Assembly: GCA_965249645.1 (NCBI GenBank)
Contig: CBDFML010000009.1
Coordinates: forward strand, 320,139 to 384,138
Origin: CAVOEB01 sp965249645
GTDB taxonomy: Bacteria > Pseudomonadota > Alphaproteobacteria > UBA828 > JAPUJA01
Direction of reading: 5' to 3'
DNA: 64,000 bases
Below are positions 41,099 through 49,793 of the stretch, one piece after another. Below the pieces are notes generated by a model, which saw nothing but the letters and a program-made list of their open reading frames with translations, did no database searches and was not told the DNA's origin. The first letter of the stretch is position 1; every line of letters begins with the position of its first letter. The translations under genes were made by a program, and so were the position numbers.

Positions 41099-42922
41099 AT
41101 GGCCATCGCATCCGATAAATCACCACTCGTCCTGCTCGACGACAGTCTCAATCATGAGGGCAGCTCGCTGCTCTTCGATAACCCGGTCGACGTGATTGAG
41201 TGCATCGATACCGAAGACGTCGACGACGCGCTGACAGCGATCGATAGGGCACGTACCAGCGGACTGTACGCTGCCGGATTTCTATCTTACGAACTTGCGT
41301 ATCTGCTCGAGCCCAAACTTCGGCATTTGATCCATGATGATCGCCGATCACCCCTGATCTGGATGGGATTGTTCCATGAGCCGCGGCGACTAAGGTTTCA
41401 GGAAACGCATAGTTTTGTTGAGGCATTGGCGGAAAGAGACCACAGCGTCAAACAGTTGCGCCTGACGCTCGCCAAGGAAAAGTATCTGCAAGCGGTAGAG
41501 CGCGTGAAGGCATACATCTCCGCTGGCGACGTCTATCAAATCAACATGACGTTTAAGTATCTATTTGAGCTTGTCGGCAATCCGTGGTCGCTGTATGCGA
41601 GCTTGCGGCGGCGTCAGCGGGTCGCCCACGGGGCATTTATTCGAACCCGAGACTTGGACGTTCTCTCGCTCTCACCAGAATTATTTGTCCGCGTCGACGA
41701 CGGCAAAGCCACAGTCCGGCCAATGAAGGGGACGGCAGCAAGAGGACTAACAACAGTCGAAGACGACGCGTTGCGCCACTGGCTTGTAAGCGACGAAAAG
41801 TCACGCGCAGAGAACCTGATGATCGTTGATCTGCTGCGCAACGATCTCGGGCGCGTTGCAGAGATTGGCACAGTCAACGTCGAGGATCTGTTTTCGGTCG
41901 AAACCTATCCCACGCTGCATCAAATGACGTCGACGGTCACGGCGCATTGGAAAGGCGAGGTGTCCGCCTCGCAGCTTATAGGCAACCTCTTTCCGTGTGG
42001 CTCGATAACTGGCGCACCAAAGGTCAGGGCGATTGAGATTATTCGCGAGTTGGAAACCGAACCGCGCGGCATCTACACCGGTGCAATTGGGATGTTTGCC
42101 CCTAACGGTGATGCACATTTCAATGTAGCGATTCGAACGCTTGTCATTGACCGAATGGGCCACGGCGAGATGGGTATCGGAAGCGGTATCGTCCACGATT
42201 CAGATGCAATCGCTGAGTACGAGGAATGTCTTCTGAAAGCGCGGTTTCTAACTGAGCCAAGCAGTCCCTACTCCCTTATTGAGACAATGCGATGGCAGGC
42301 GGACGACGGTTATTACCTGCTTGAATACCATCTTGCGCGCCTGGAAGCCTCTGCTCAACATTTCGGTATCGCATACGATCCTAACGGCACCCGTGGGGCA
42401 CTAGAATCGCTGGCCACAGAGTTTGCCGATAAGACTGTGCGCGTTCGGCTACTGCTGGATCAATCGGGCGAAATTACGTTATCGCACGTACCGACCTTGG
42501 TGCCGAAACCGGGTGACTGCCTCACTTACGTCTTCTCAGAAAAACCAATCGATAGCCAAAATCCCTACCGCTATCACAAAACAACGAACCGCGACCTGCT
42601 TGACGCCGAATACGCGAGACTGACCGCAGAAACCGGATGCGATGAGGTCTTGTTTCTTAACGAAAACGGCGAAGTCACCGAAGGAAGCCGCAGCAACCTA
42701 TTCGTGGAGCTGGATGGACGTCTGGTGACACCGCCGGTTTCCTGCGGCCTTCTCGATGGAACACTTCGCCGATCACTGATGGATGAGCCGGATAGCAAAA
42801 TTGTCGAACAAGTGTTGATGCCGTCCGACCTAGAGAAAGTTCAGCGCGTCTACCTTGGTAATTCAGTGATGGGCCTCATCGAAGCGCGCGCTCTTGCACC
42901 TCCAAAACCAGAAAAAACCTAA
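41099..42922 (+). CDS. pabB: aminodeoxychorismate synthase PabB fused to aminodeoxychorismate lyase PabC
   Basis: 607 residues. Residues 1-390 are the chorismate-binding domain with PMKGTAARG, SRAENLMIVDLLRNDLGRV, CGSITGAPKVRAIEI and RGIYTGAIG, all key PabB motifs. Residues 395-600 are a PLP aminotransferase class IV (PabC) domain with EVTEGSRSNLFVE and GLLDGTLRRSL. Together they convert chorismate and ammonia to 4-aminobenzoate for folate. Codon use is visibly more AT-rich than in the phage genes, and the gene runs against them. A housekeeping gene here is out of place and suggests an insertion. Confidence 0.93.
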   Translation: MAIASDKSPLVLLDDSLNHEGSSLLFDNPVDVIECIDTEDVDDALTAIDRARTSGLYAAGFLSYELAYLLEPKLRHLIHDDRRSPLIWMGLFHEPRRLRFQETHSFVEALAERDHSVKQLRLTLAKEKYLQAVERVKAYISAGDVYQINMTFKYLFELVGNPWSLYASLRRRQRVAHGAFIRTRDLDVLSLSPELFVRVDDGKATVRPMKGTAARGLTTVEDDALRHWLVSDEKSRAENLMIVDLLRNDLGRVAEIGTVNVEDLFSVETYPTLHQMTSTVTAHWKGEVSASQLIGNLFPCGSITGAPKVRAIEIIRELETEPRGIYTGAIGMFAPNGDAHFNVAIRTLVIDRMGHGEMGIGSGIVHDSDAIAEYEECLLKARFLTEPSSPYSLIETMRWQADDGYYLLEYHLARLEASAQHFGIAYDPNGTRGALESLATEFADKTVRVRLLLDQSGEITLSHVPTLVPKPGDCLTYVFSEKPIDSQNPYRYHKTTNRDLLDAEYARLTAETGCDEVLFLNENGEVTEGSRSNLFVELDGRLVTPPVSCGLLDGTLRRSLMDEPDSKIVEQVLMPSDLEKVQRVYLGNSVMGLIEARALAPPKPEKT

Positions 42923-42955
42923 CGCGTTCGCCGCTTATGAATTCGACAATCCTCG

Positions 42956-43250
42956 TTAGCGGCGAACCAGGAAATCGGTCAAGGCGCTATTGAACTCATC
43001 CGGCTTCTCGATGTTGGTCAAATGTGCTGCGTCATCAATGACGCAGAGTTCCGACCCCTTAATTCCTTCATGCAGAACCCTAGCTGCGGAAACTGGCGTG
43101 CCTGGGTCGTGTTCGCCGACCACGACCAACGTCGGTTTGGTGATGCTGCTCAATACCGATGCAAAGTTCATCTTTTTTGCTGCGTAGCAGCAACCGACGA
43201 GACCGTCAACCGATGTTCCACGAATCATTGCCTGGACGGGCTCCATTTCC
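42956..43250 (-). pseudogene. 3-oxoadipate enol-lactonase-like alpha/beta hydrolase, C-terminal remnant
   Basis: About 98 residues remain, with SITKPTLVVVGEHDPGTPVS (the aspartate of the triad) and DDAAHLTNIEKPDEF (the catalytic histidine), the C-terminal third of PcaD-like hydrolases. The nucleophile-elbow half is gone. Around 43245-43260 the sequence changes into the phage methyltransferase-like gene, so the break is an insertion junction. Its stop lies 33 bp beyond the pabBC stop, in convergent orientation. Confidence 0.75.
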
Positions 43251-44114
43251 AGCTGGTGAGGTAGCCGTCGCCGGGACGATCTTGACTTCGGCTTTCGGGC
43301 CCAGCGTGTGAACATCGACGGACGTGTAGCGAAACGGCTCGGACCGGTGTCCGTGCCGCCGCACGGATGACGTCGCGTTGCCGGCGTAGGTGTAGACCGG
43401 CTTGTTGGTCATGTTCCGATAAACCGTCGCGGGCACGCGCCCGGGCAGCATCTTGTCCGCGATCACGCAGTAACGGACGCCGAGCCCATCGAGCTCCGCG
43501 ATCCAGCCTTCCAGATCGCCGGGGTTCCAGAGATCGTACGCCGGCGCCGCCCAGTCCACGTTGTCGTCGACGAAGCGATAGAGACGCTCATAGCCCCCCT
43601 TGTAGGTCGGCGGGAAAGCCGCGATGCCGCCGCCCGCCTCCGCTGCCTGCTTCGCATGAACCCGGAAGTCGCCGGGCGTGAAGCTCTCGATTTCCAGGCC
43701 GTCGAGAAACTTGGTGAGCTTCTTCGCCGCGCCCTCGAGATACCGTTCGAAGTTCTCCCGGTAATGCCGGAAGTGGGCGACGGCGTGGGCGTTATCGGCC
43801 TTGTATTGCGCCATCTCCAACGCGACCGGGACTGCGGCGACGCGCTCATCAAACGAGCTTACCTCGCCTTCGACAAAGTCGAGCCGTCCGCGGAACGTGA
43901 GCGGGAACGTCTGGCCCGTGGCCAACGCGCCGAGCCCGCAGCTGAGCAGCGAGACATCGTTGGAGTGTATGCGGGCGTTCGGATGGCGCTCCTTGATGGC
44001 GCGGTCGACCCGGAACGATCCCGAGCAGCACACATACACGTCGCCCCAGGCGCCGAAATCGACCGTGCGAAGAATCTGCTCGACGACGGCGCGCGGAACC
44101 GCTCCCGTGAACAT
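43206..44114 (-). CDS. putative antirestriction adenine methyltransferase-like phage protein, 3' end altered
   Basis: 302 residues as read, but the last 15 or so run into the hydrolase remnant, so the natural C-terminus was probably lost. VYVCCSGSFRVDRAI and IHSNDVSLLSCGLGALATG look like a nucleotide- or SAM-binding start, and FPPTYKGGYERLYRF resembles a PP(Y/F)-type methyltransferase motif with a phenylalanine where D/N/S is usual. I recall phage proteins of this type being annotated as antirestriction methyltransferases; activity is unproven. It is divergent from the MoxR operon. Confidence 0.5.
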   Translation of the reverse strand: MFTGAVPRAVVEQILRTVDFGAWGDVYVCCSGSFRVDRAIKERHPNARIHSNDVSLLSCGLGALATGQTFPLTFRGRLDFVEGEVSSFDERVAAVPVALEMAQYKADNAHAVAHFRHYRENFERYLEGAAKKLTKFLDGLEIESFTPGDFRVHAKQAAEAGGGIAAFPPTYKGGYERLYRFVDDNVDWAAPAYDLWNPGDLEGWIAELDGLGVRYCVIADKMLPGRVPATVYRNMTNKPVYTYAGNATSSVRRHGHRSEPFRYTSVDVHTLGPKAEVKIVPATATSPAGNGARPGNDSWNIG

Positions 44115-44212
44115 GAAAAAAACCTCGTAAGTCGTTGTTTTTATTGTCTTTTTACTTGCAACCTGGAAGTATTTCTATAGAATAAACCTTGTCGAAAAGA
44201 CCCCAAAAGAAA

Positions 44213-44249
44213 CCCCCGACACCGAAGAGGGAAACCGAGGTGCCGGGGG
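44213..44249 (+). promoter_or_regulatory. hairpin in the 5' leader of the MoxR operon
   Basis: CCCCCGACACC (44213-44223) pairs with GGTGCCGGGGG (44239-44249) with one A-C mismatch. It lies in the AT-rich divergent leader upstream of the GTG start at 44279 and ends 19 bp before the GGAGA ribosome site. It could be an attenuator or a stabilising leader structure; no U-run follows. Confidence 0.45.
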
Positions 44250-44278
44250 CGATGCAACCCCCAATAAGGAGAAGCAAA

Positions 44279-45289
44279 GTGACCATAGCATCAAACTACA
44301 CCCTCAAACCATCCCAGGTGTCCGAAGCCCTGGACGTCCTGGTCGGCATCAAGCAGCCGATCATGATCTGGGGCCCGCCCGGCGTCGGCAAGTCGGCCAT
44401 CGTCAAACAGGTCGCGGACGAGAGCGACCTCGAGCTGCGCGACGTTCGGGCCATCCTGCTCGATCCCGTCGACCTGCGCGGCCTGCCGCACATCAACGGC
44501 GACGGGCGCGCCCATTGGGCGGTGCCCGAGTTCCTGCCCCGCGAGGGCAAGGGCATCCTGTTTCTGGACGAGCTGACCGCGGCGCCGCAGCTGACCCAGG
44601 CGGCGTGCTATCAGCTGATCCTCGACCGCAAGCTCGGCGAATACGAGCTGCCCGAGGGCTGGACCATCATCGCGGCCGGCAACCGCGAGAACGACCGCGG
44701 CGTCGTTCACCGCATGCCCTCGCCGCTTACAAACCGGTTTGTCCATCTCGACTTCGGCGTCGACCTCGACGACTGGACCAAATGGGCGACGACGCACGGC
44801 ATCGCCACCGAAGTGATCGCGTTCCTGCGCTTCCGTGACGAGCTGCTGCACGACTTCGATCCGAAGCGTTCGGAGAAGGCGTTCCCAACGCCCCGATCGT
44901 GGGAGTTTGTCAGCAACATCGTCGGCTCCGGCACCGTCACCAACGGCATCGAATATCCGCTGATCGCCGGCGCCGTCGGCGAGGGCGCGGCGGCCGAGTT
45001 CATGGGCTTCCTCAAGATCGCCCGCTCGATCCAGAGCCCGGACACGATCCTGATGAACCCGGAGAAGGGAGACATCCCCGAGGAAGCGGCGACGCTCTAC
45101 GCGATCTCGACCGCGCTCGCCCGCAAGGCGACCGAGAACAACATGGACCGGGTCGTCGCTTACGCAAACCGGTTGCCCGACGAGTTCAGCGTGCTGCTGG
45201 TCAAGGACGCGCTCGACCGCGATCCCGCCGTGGCCAACACCCGCGCCTACATCGAGTGGGTGGCCGAGCATCATGAGGTGATGTCATGA
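44279..45289 (+). CDS. MoxR-type AAA+ ATPase
   Basis: 336 residues from the GTG at 44279, chosen because AAGGAGA sits 6 bases before it; a TTG 90 bp upstream is unsupported. Walker A is GPPGVGKS (residues 32-39), Walker B ILFLDEL near 96-102, and sensor 1 IIAAGNREND follows. This is the MoxR/CbbQ-like class that remodels VWA-domain partners. A VWA protein is encoded two genes downstream in the same operon, and the intermediate gene overlaps the stop by 4 bases. Confidence 0.9.
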   Translation: MTIASNYTLKPSQVSEALDVLVGIKQPIMIWGPPGVGKSAIVKQVADESDLELRDVRAILLDPVDLRGLPHINGDGRAHWAVPEFLPREGKGILFLDELTAAPQLTQAACYQLILDRKLGEYELPEGWTIIAAGNRENDRGVVHRMPSPLTNRFVHLDFGVDLDDWTKWATTHGIATEVIAFLRFRDELLHDFDPKRSEKAFPTPRSWEFVSNIVGSGTVTNGIEYPLIAGAVGEGAAAEFMGFLKIARSIQSPDTILMNPEKGDIPEEAATLYAISTALARKATENNMDRVVAYANRLPDEFSVLLVKDALDRDPAVANTRAYIEWVAEHHEVMS

Positions 45290-46149
45290 GCAATCTGACC
45301 GAGAAAGCCATGCTGGTGCGCGAGGCGATCAACGTCTGGTCGGGCCGCAAGTTCGACAAGAAGGTGACCCGGGAAGTCCTCGATCACCACAACGCGCAGA
45401 CCGACGCCGGCCGCTGGAACAAGAGCCTGGTCGCCAGGGCCGCCCTGGCCGACGTGACCCGGGTTACGAACCTCGCCCGGACGCACCACTACGAGCACAC
45501 GCTGTCGTGGGAGGACTGGGGCGCCCGCATCCTGCCGGCGGCGGCGTATTTCGACTACATGAACGAGCAACGCGACTTCAAGACCGCGTTCGATGCGGCG
45601 GCGGACGCGTTCGAGCGCAACTACGTCCAGTATGTGAGCGATGCGAAGGCCGCGCTGGGCGGCATGTTCGACGCTGACGACTATCCCGACGTTTACGAGA
45701 TCAGGTCGCGGTTCGGCTTCGAGACCATCGTCAGCCCGCTGCCGGATCAGGGCGACTTCCGGGTCAACCTGAATGCCTCCGAGGTCCAGCGCATCCAGGC
45801 CGACATCGAGAGCCGAACCCGCAACATCCTGCACGATGCGACCGACGAGTGCTGGAAGCGGCTTTACAAATCGGTCGAGCACATGACCGAACGACTGTCC
45901 GACGCGGACAACCGGTTCCACGACACGTTGGTCGGCAACTTGCGCGATCTCGTAGACCTGTTGCCGAAACTCAACATCGCGGACGACCCGGAGCTCGAGC
46001 GGATGCGCCGGGACGTGGCAGCGAAGCTCTGCAGCAACGATCCGTCGGTGCTGCGGCCGAACTCGAAGGGTTTCGACAAGGCCGCCCGCGAGCAGCAGTC
46101 GAACGACGCCGAACGGATCCTCGACGCGATGTCCGGCTACGTGAGCTAA
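45286..46149 (+). CDS. DUF3150-like protein of the MoxR-VWA module
   Basis: 287 residues, mostly helical. KKVTREVLDHH and HHYEHTLSWEDWGARILPAA near the N-terminus, FRVNLNASEVQRIQADIESR in the middle and LVDLLPKLNIADDPELERM near the end fit my memory of DUF3150 proteins, which usually sit between a MoxR ATPase and a VWA protein in phages and plasmids. It has no membrane segment. It is coupled to the ATPase gene by an ATGA overlap. Confidence 0.7.
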   Translation: MSNLTEKAMLVREAINVWSGRKFDKKVTREVLDHHNAQTDAGRWNKSLVARAALADVTRVTNLARTHHYEHTLSWEDWGARILPAAAYFDYMNEQRDFKTAFDAAADAFERNYVQYVSDAKAALGGMFDADDYPDVYEIRSRFGFETIVSPLPDQGDFRVNLNASEVQRIQADIESRTRNILHDATDECWKRLYKSVEHMTERLSDADNRFHDTLVGNLRDLVDLLPKLNIADDPELERMRRDVAAKLCSNDPSVLRPNSKGFDKAAREQQSNDAERILDAMSGYVS

Positions 46150-46160
46150 GGGAGGCCATC

Positions 46161-47309
46161 ATGGAAACCAGAACCAAACTCACCAAGGCGCGGACCCGCC
46201 TCGTGTTGTCTCAGCCGTTCTTCGGCTCGCTGGCCCTCCGCATGGGCCTGATCGAGAACCCCGACATCGAGACCATGGCGACGAACGGCCGCGAAGTTTA
46301 CTTCAATCCTTCCTTCGTTGACGGGCTCACCATGGACGAACTCGTGGGCGTGCTCGCTCACGAGGTCATGCACCCGGCCTGCAACCACCATACGCGCCGC
46401 GGCGGCCGCGACGCCGAGCGGTGGAACATCGCAGCCGACTACGCGATCAACCCCGTTCTGACCGACAACGGCTTCACCCTGCCCGCGGAGGCGTTGCTCG
46501 ACCCGGCCTATTCGGGTCTCAGCGCTGAGGCCATCTACAACCGGTTGCCGCCGGCCCAGTCGGGCGGCGGCGGCGGAGACGAGGGCACCTGCCCGGACCC
46601 GGGCCAGTGCGGCGGTGTCATGGACGCCCCCGGCGACGGCGCCAAGCCTTCACCCGCCGAACTGGCGTCCGCCGAAGCCGAATGGCGGCAGGCGGTGGCG
46701 CAGTCCGCAACCATCGCCAAGAACGCCGGCAAGCTGCCCGGCGATCTCGCGCGCATGGTCGACGAAGTGCTGCACCCCCAAGCCGATTGGCGCGAGATAC
46801 TTCGGCGCTTCGTCGAAATGTCCGCGAAGCAGGAATACCGCTGGACCCCGCCCAACCGGCGCTTCGTGCATCAGGGCGTCTACCTGCCCTCGTGCCGCTC
46901 GGAGCAGATGCCGCCGATCGCGGTTGCCATCGACACCAGCGGCAGCGTCTCGCAGCCCGAAATGAACCAGTTCGCGGCTGAGATCACGAGCATCCTCGAG
47001 GACTGCATGCCGGAAGAAATCCACGTCCTCTATTGCGATTCGCGGCTGCGCAACGCGGAGACGTTCTCGCCGCATGACCTGCCGATCGAGCTGCACCCGC
47101 GCGGCGGCGGCGGGACCGACTTCCGGCCGTCGTTCGAGTGGCTCGACGAGGCCGAGATCGACCCCGTCTGCATGGTCTATCTGACCGATTTGTACTGCTC
47201 CAGCTATCCCGAAGAGCCTGCCTATCCGACCCTTTGGGTGACGACGACCGCGCCGGGATATGTGAGCCAGCCGCCGTTCGGAGAAATCGTACACATGGGA
47301 GAAATCTGA
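46161..47309 (+). CDS. DUF2201-type metallopeptidase with VWA-like domain
   Basis: 382 residues from the ATG at 46161, preceded by GGGAGG. The N-terminal domain has the zinc-peptidase motif HEVMH (67-71) with a further CNHH and AADYAINPVL, as in putative metallopeptidases of DUF2201. A glycine-rich linker follows (about 135-155). The C-terminal domain carries the MIDAS-like DTSGS (about 258-262), GGGGTDF and a YLTDLY strand, typical of VWA. With the MoxR ATPase it probably forms an ATP-driven protease or remodelling system. Confidence 0.85.
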   Translation: METRTKLTKARTRLVLSQPFFGSLALRMGLIENPDIETMATNGREVYFNPSFVDGLTMDELVGVLAHEVMHPACNHHTRRGGRDAERWNIAADYAINPVLTDNGFTLPAEALLDPAYSGLSAEAIYNRLPPAQSGGGGGDEGTCPDPGQCGGVMDAPGDGAKPSPAELASAEAEWRQAVAQSATIAKNAGKLPGDLARMVDEVLHPQADWREILRRFVEMSAKQEYRWTPPNRRFVHQGVYLPSCRSEQMPPIAVAIDTSGSVSQPEMNQFAAEITSILEDCMPEEIHVLYCDSRLRNAETFSPHDLPIELHPRGGGGTDFRPSFEWLDEAEIDPVCMVYLTDLYCSSYPEEPAYPTLWVTTTAPGYVSQPPFGEIVHMGEI

Positions 47310-47599
47310 TGGGACCTACAAGCTTGAATATCTACACCGTCATCGGCCTGCACCCGGACACCGACTGGAGCGACGGGCTCCGCGCCGCGACGTTCGTTCA
47401 CTTCGTCAGGGCCGGCACCCCCACCTTGGCGGCCCGCGAGGCCAAGCGGCAAATGACCACGAGCTACCCTGAAGACCCCGGCAATCCCGACGACATCATG
47501 ATCGTTGCTGTCTTCGAGGGCCGTCACGAGGACCGTTATGAGCAGAGCCTCGACACCGAAGAATACGAACGCGATTACGAACAGGAGATGAGTCAATGA
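47309..47599 (+). CDS. small acidic protein of the MoxR-VWA operon
   Basis: 96 residues starting at an ATG that overlaps the VWA stop (TGATG). The first half reads NIYTVIGLHPDTDWSDGLRA, the second half ends in a very acidic tail. I do not recognise the family. Coupling on both sides (4-bp overlap with the next gene) makes it a real part of the operon. Confidence 0.7.
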   Translation: MGPTSLNIYTVIGLHPDTDWSDGLRAATFVHFVRAGTPTLAAREAKRQMTTSYPEDPGNPDDIMIVAVFEGRHEDRYEQSLDTEEYERDYEQEMSQ

Positions 47600-47952
47600 A
47601 AACCGCCAGCTTCAAGACCTACACCGGCCCCGGCCGTGTCTCGATCGCCCGTTGGGCACCGCGTGGAACGCCCGCCGGCTACCGCATCTATAAGGCTCTC
47701 GCGCCGACCCGTGAGATGATGCGCATGCCCGAGGAGCAGTATCGCGAATTCTACTTCCGCAACATCGTCGGCCCGCTCGACGCCCAGGTCGTGTGGGACG
47801 AGCTGCACGAGCTGGCCGGCGCCGCCGAGCCGGTTCTGATCTGTTGGGAGCAACCTCCGTTCAGCCCTTCGAACTGGTGCCATCGCACGATGGTGACCGA
47901 GTGGTTTGCCGATCATCTCGGCGTCGTGATCGGCGAGCACGGATCGCTTTGA
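47596..47952 (+). CDS. DUF488-like protein
   Basis: 118 residues. The ending block PVLICWEQPPFSPSNWCHRT followed by WFADHLGVVIGEH contains the paired cysteines and CHR motif of DUF488-type proteins, whose function is not established. It ends the five-gene operon. Confidence 0.7.
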   Translation: MKTASFKTYTGPGRVSIARWAPRGTPAGYRIYKALAPTREMMRMPEEQYREFYFRNIVGPLDAQVVWDELHELAGAAEPVLICWEQPPFSPSNWCHRTMVTEWFADHLGVVIGEHGSL

Positions 47953-47981
47953 TGGAGCGGGCTGCCGGTTCTGCCCCGGCG

Positions 47982-48002
47982 CGGTCGGGGGGTACCCGAC
48001 CG
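47982..48002. terminator. hairpin between convergent operons
   Basis: CGGTCGGG (47982-47989) pairs perfectly with CCCGACCG (47995-48002) around a 5-base loop, 30 bp after the DUF488-like stop. There is no U-run on either strand, so it may be a weak or rho-aided terminator. The rest of the 195-bp convergent gap to 48147 shows nothing else. Confidence 0.45.
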
Positions 48003-48147
48003 TGGTCTGTCCGCCCGCGATGACACGAAGTCTTGTTCTTCCCAGAAAAATCGGGACCAGTCGAAGCTGGCCCCGGAGTTCTCAGGGAGGAGACGCGCCG
48101 ATATTCATCCGGCCGATCTGGCCAGACACCGCTTCGGACGCGGGCGG

Positions 48148-48792
48148 CTAGTAATCTTCGTCACGTTCAAGCCGCTTGCGACAGGGCGGCAGCCATACGA
48201 ACCCTGGACCGAGTCGCCCGATGGGCTTGGCCGGCTGCATCCAGACGATCCAGCAATACGCCGTGGCGCTGGCGGCGGTTCGCGAGAGCCTGCCCTTGAT
48301 CATCGGCACCCGCTCGGTGAACTGGCAAATCCACTCGGGCGGATGCGGCTCGAACAGCGTGGCGTGCCGCCCGATCCCCTCGAGAAAGCTCGTGCGAACC
48401 AGCAGGCAGACACCGGTGTTGGCCAGCTTGAGGCCGCGCCGCGCGAACGCCGCGGCTTTGTTGAACGGTGGGTTGGTGATGATCCAGTCAACCGGCTCGG
48501 TTGGCTCCCACGGCGACAACAGCCCGTCTGCCAGGAAGTCACCGACCGGATAGCCGTGCCCGTAATTGTGGACGTCAGACGCTTCGACGCGGGCGAAGTA
48601 TTCGGCCAGCGGGCGGGCCATGTGACCCTCGCCGCAGGCCGGGTCCCATGCGGACTCCGGCCCAATCTTGCCGCAATGATCGAGGTGCTCGTAGAGTGCC
48701 CGCGTCGCCCACGGCGGCGTTGGGAAGTAGTCGAGCGAGCCCGGCGGCTCGTGCCGCCGCGCCATCACCGCTGTCGAGACGTTCTGCGGCAT
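48148..48792 (-). CDS. phage N6-adenine DNA methyltransferase-like protein
   Basis: 214 residues from the ATG at 48792; the longer upstream frame is non-conserved. SLDYFPTPPWATRALYEHL and WDPACGEGHMARPLAEYF form the SAM-binding motif I region, and WIITNPPFNKAAAFARRGL holds the catalytic NPPF. The C-terminal part lacks an obvious recognition domain, so it may methylate broadly for restriction evasion. Confidence 0.82.
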   Translation of the reverse strand: MPQNVSTAVMARRHEPPGSLDYFPTPPWATRALYEHLDHCGKIGPESAWDPACGEGHMARPLAEYFARVEASDVHNYGHGYPVGDFLADGLLSPWEPTEPVDWIITNPPFNKAAAFARRGLKLANTGVCLLVRTSFLEGIGRHATLFEPHPPEWICQFTERVPMIKGRLSRTAASATAYCWIVWMQPAKPIGRLGPGFVWLPPCRKRLERDEDY

Positions 48793-48876
48793 TACGCGGC
48801 TCTCCGCGCCGCCGGCGTCAACGCCCGCGGTGGGATGTAAATCCAGGTCATGCAAGGGCGGCCTCGAGCGGGCATT

Positions 48877-48906
48877 GAAAACCCGCCGCGGCAAGGCCGG
48901 GGCGGG
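48877..48906 (-). terminator. intrinsic terminator
   Basis: On the minus strand a GC-rich hairpin (CCCGCC opposed to GGCGGG) runs into TTTT. It follows the 46-residue membrane gene and resembles the terminator at 49110-49142, with the same stem core. Confidence 0.65.
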
Positions 48907-48948
48907 CTGGATGGATGCGCCGGGATGCGGGCGCGGCAATGATTTCGG

Positions 48949-49089
48949 TTACTGCATGGGGACCGCGAGGCACCAAGCGAGGCCAACGGCGGCACCGGCT
49001 CCAAAGACAGCCAGCGCCGCCCAGGTTTTCCAGGTGACGATAAAACGCACGTTGCCCAGGAGGGCTTTCAAGGACGTTGCACGGCTCAT
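48949..49089 (-). CDS. 46-residue single-pass membrane protein
   Basis: ATG at 49089 is preceded by GAAGGAGGA, an excellent ribosome site. The product has a basic N-terminus (MSRATSLKALLGNVRF) and one hydrophobic span (about 22-46, WAALAVFGAGAAVGLAWCLA). Terminators lie on both sides, so it may be a separate transcription unit. Function unknown. Confidence 0.6.
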   Translation of the reverse strand: MSRATSLKALLGNVRFIVTWKTWAALAVFGAGAAVGLAWCLAVPMQ

Positions 49090-49109
49090 ATTCGTCCTCC
49101 TTCAGGCAA

Positions 49110-49142
49110 CAAAAAACCCGCCGCGGGGATGCCGGAGCGGGC
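49110..49142 (-). terminator. intrinsic terminator
   Basis: On the minus strand, GCCCGC and GCGGGT stems close a hairpin that runs into TTTTTT. It stands between the DUF6456 gene and the small membrane gene. Confidence 0.7.
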
Positions 49143-49226
49143 AGGCTGTGAACGCATCAATTCGATGCTGACAAAAAACTACCTGTTGTGTACTACACCC
49201 GTCAACCCACAATATGTAGAAAGTTG

Positions 49227-49793
49227 CTAACCCGTTGTCCGCGCTTGCGAATTCGTCCGTTCGTAGCCGTAGTGAACGGCCAGCATGCCAAGCGCCGTAA
49301 TCAGCACGCCGGTCGCCAGATTGAGGTGTACCGGCCGGCCGTTCCAGCCCTGACTGAGCGCCCATTCCCGCAAGCTGTGCCCAAGACCGGCCACGGACCA
49401 GACGCAGCTGCCGCCCGGACTGGCGATGCCGCCCAGCGCTTCGAGGGCGCGATACACCCGCTCGCGCGCCGCGATCTGGTTGTCGGAGAGCGTGTGTTCC
49501 CGATGACTTGCCGAGACACGGATCAAATCTCGCGGCGGGGTGGCGTCGTAGGCGGCGATGGTGAAGTGGGCCTCAAAGTCTCGCGCCGCATCATGCATGG
49601 CGGCCGTGATGGTCCCGGCCTTGCGCAGACGCCCGAGTGTATCGACGGCGCGGGCATGGGTGACGGACCGACCCTCGGGGTCTGCCTCGGACACCATCTC
49701 CGCCTTGCGGCCGCCGGACAGGCGCAGAACCTCCGGCTTCGAGCGCGGGACCCGGGCCTTGCCCTTGGGAACGCGTTTCCTGCGTTTAGCCAC
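49227..49793 (-). CDS. DUF6456 helix-turn-helix protein
   Basis: 188 residues from the GTG at 49793, which overlaps the previous stop by 8 bases. A basic N-terminus (AKRRKRVPKGKARVPR) is followed by LGRLRKAGTITAAMHDAARD and a SVAGLGHSLREWALSQGW segment, which I recognise as DUF6456, a domain usual in alphaproteobacterial regulators and phage proteins. The rest of the frame upstream is non-conserved. Confidence 0.7.
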   Translation of the reverse strand: MAKRRKRVPKGKARVPRSKPEVLRLSGGRKAEMVSEADPEGRSVTHARAVDTLGRLRKAGTITAAMHDAARDFEAHFTIAAYDATPPRDLIRVSASHREHTLSDNQIAARERVYRALEALGGIASPGGSCVWSVAGLGHSLREWALSQGWNGRPVHLNLATGVLITALGMLAVHYGYERTNSQARTTG

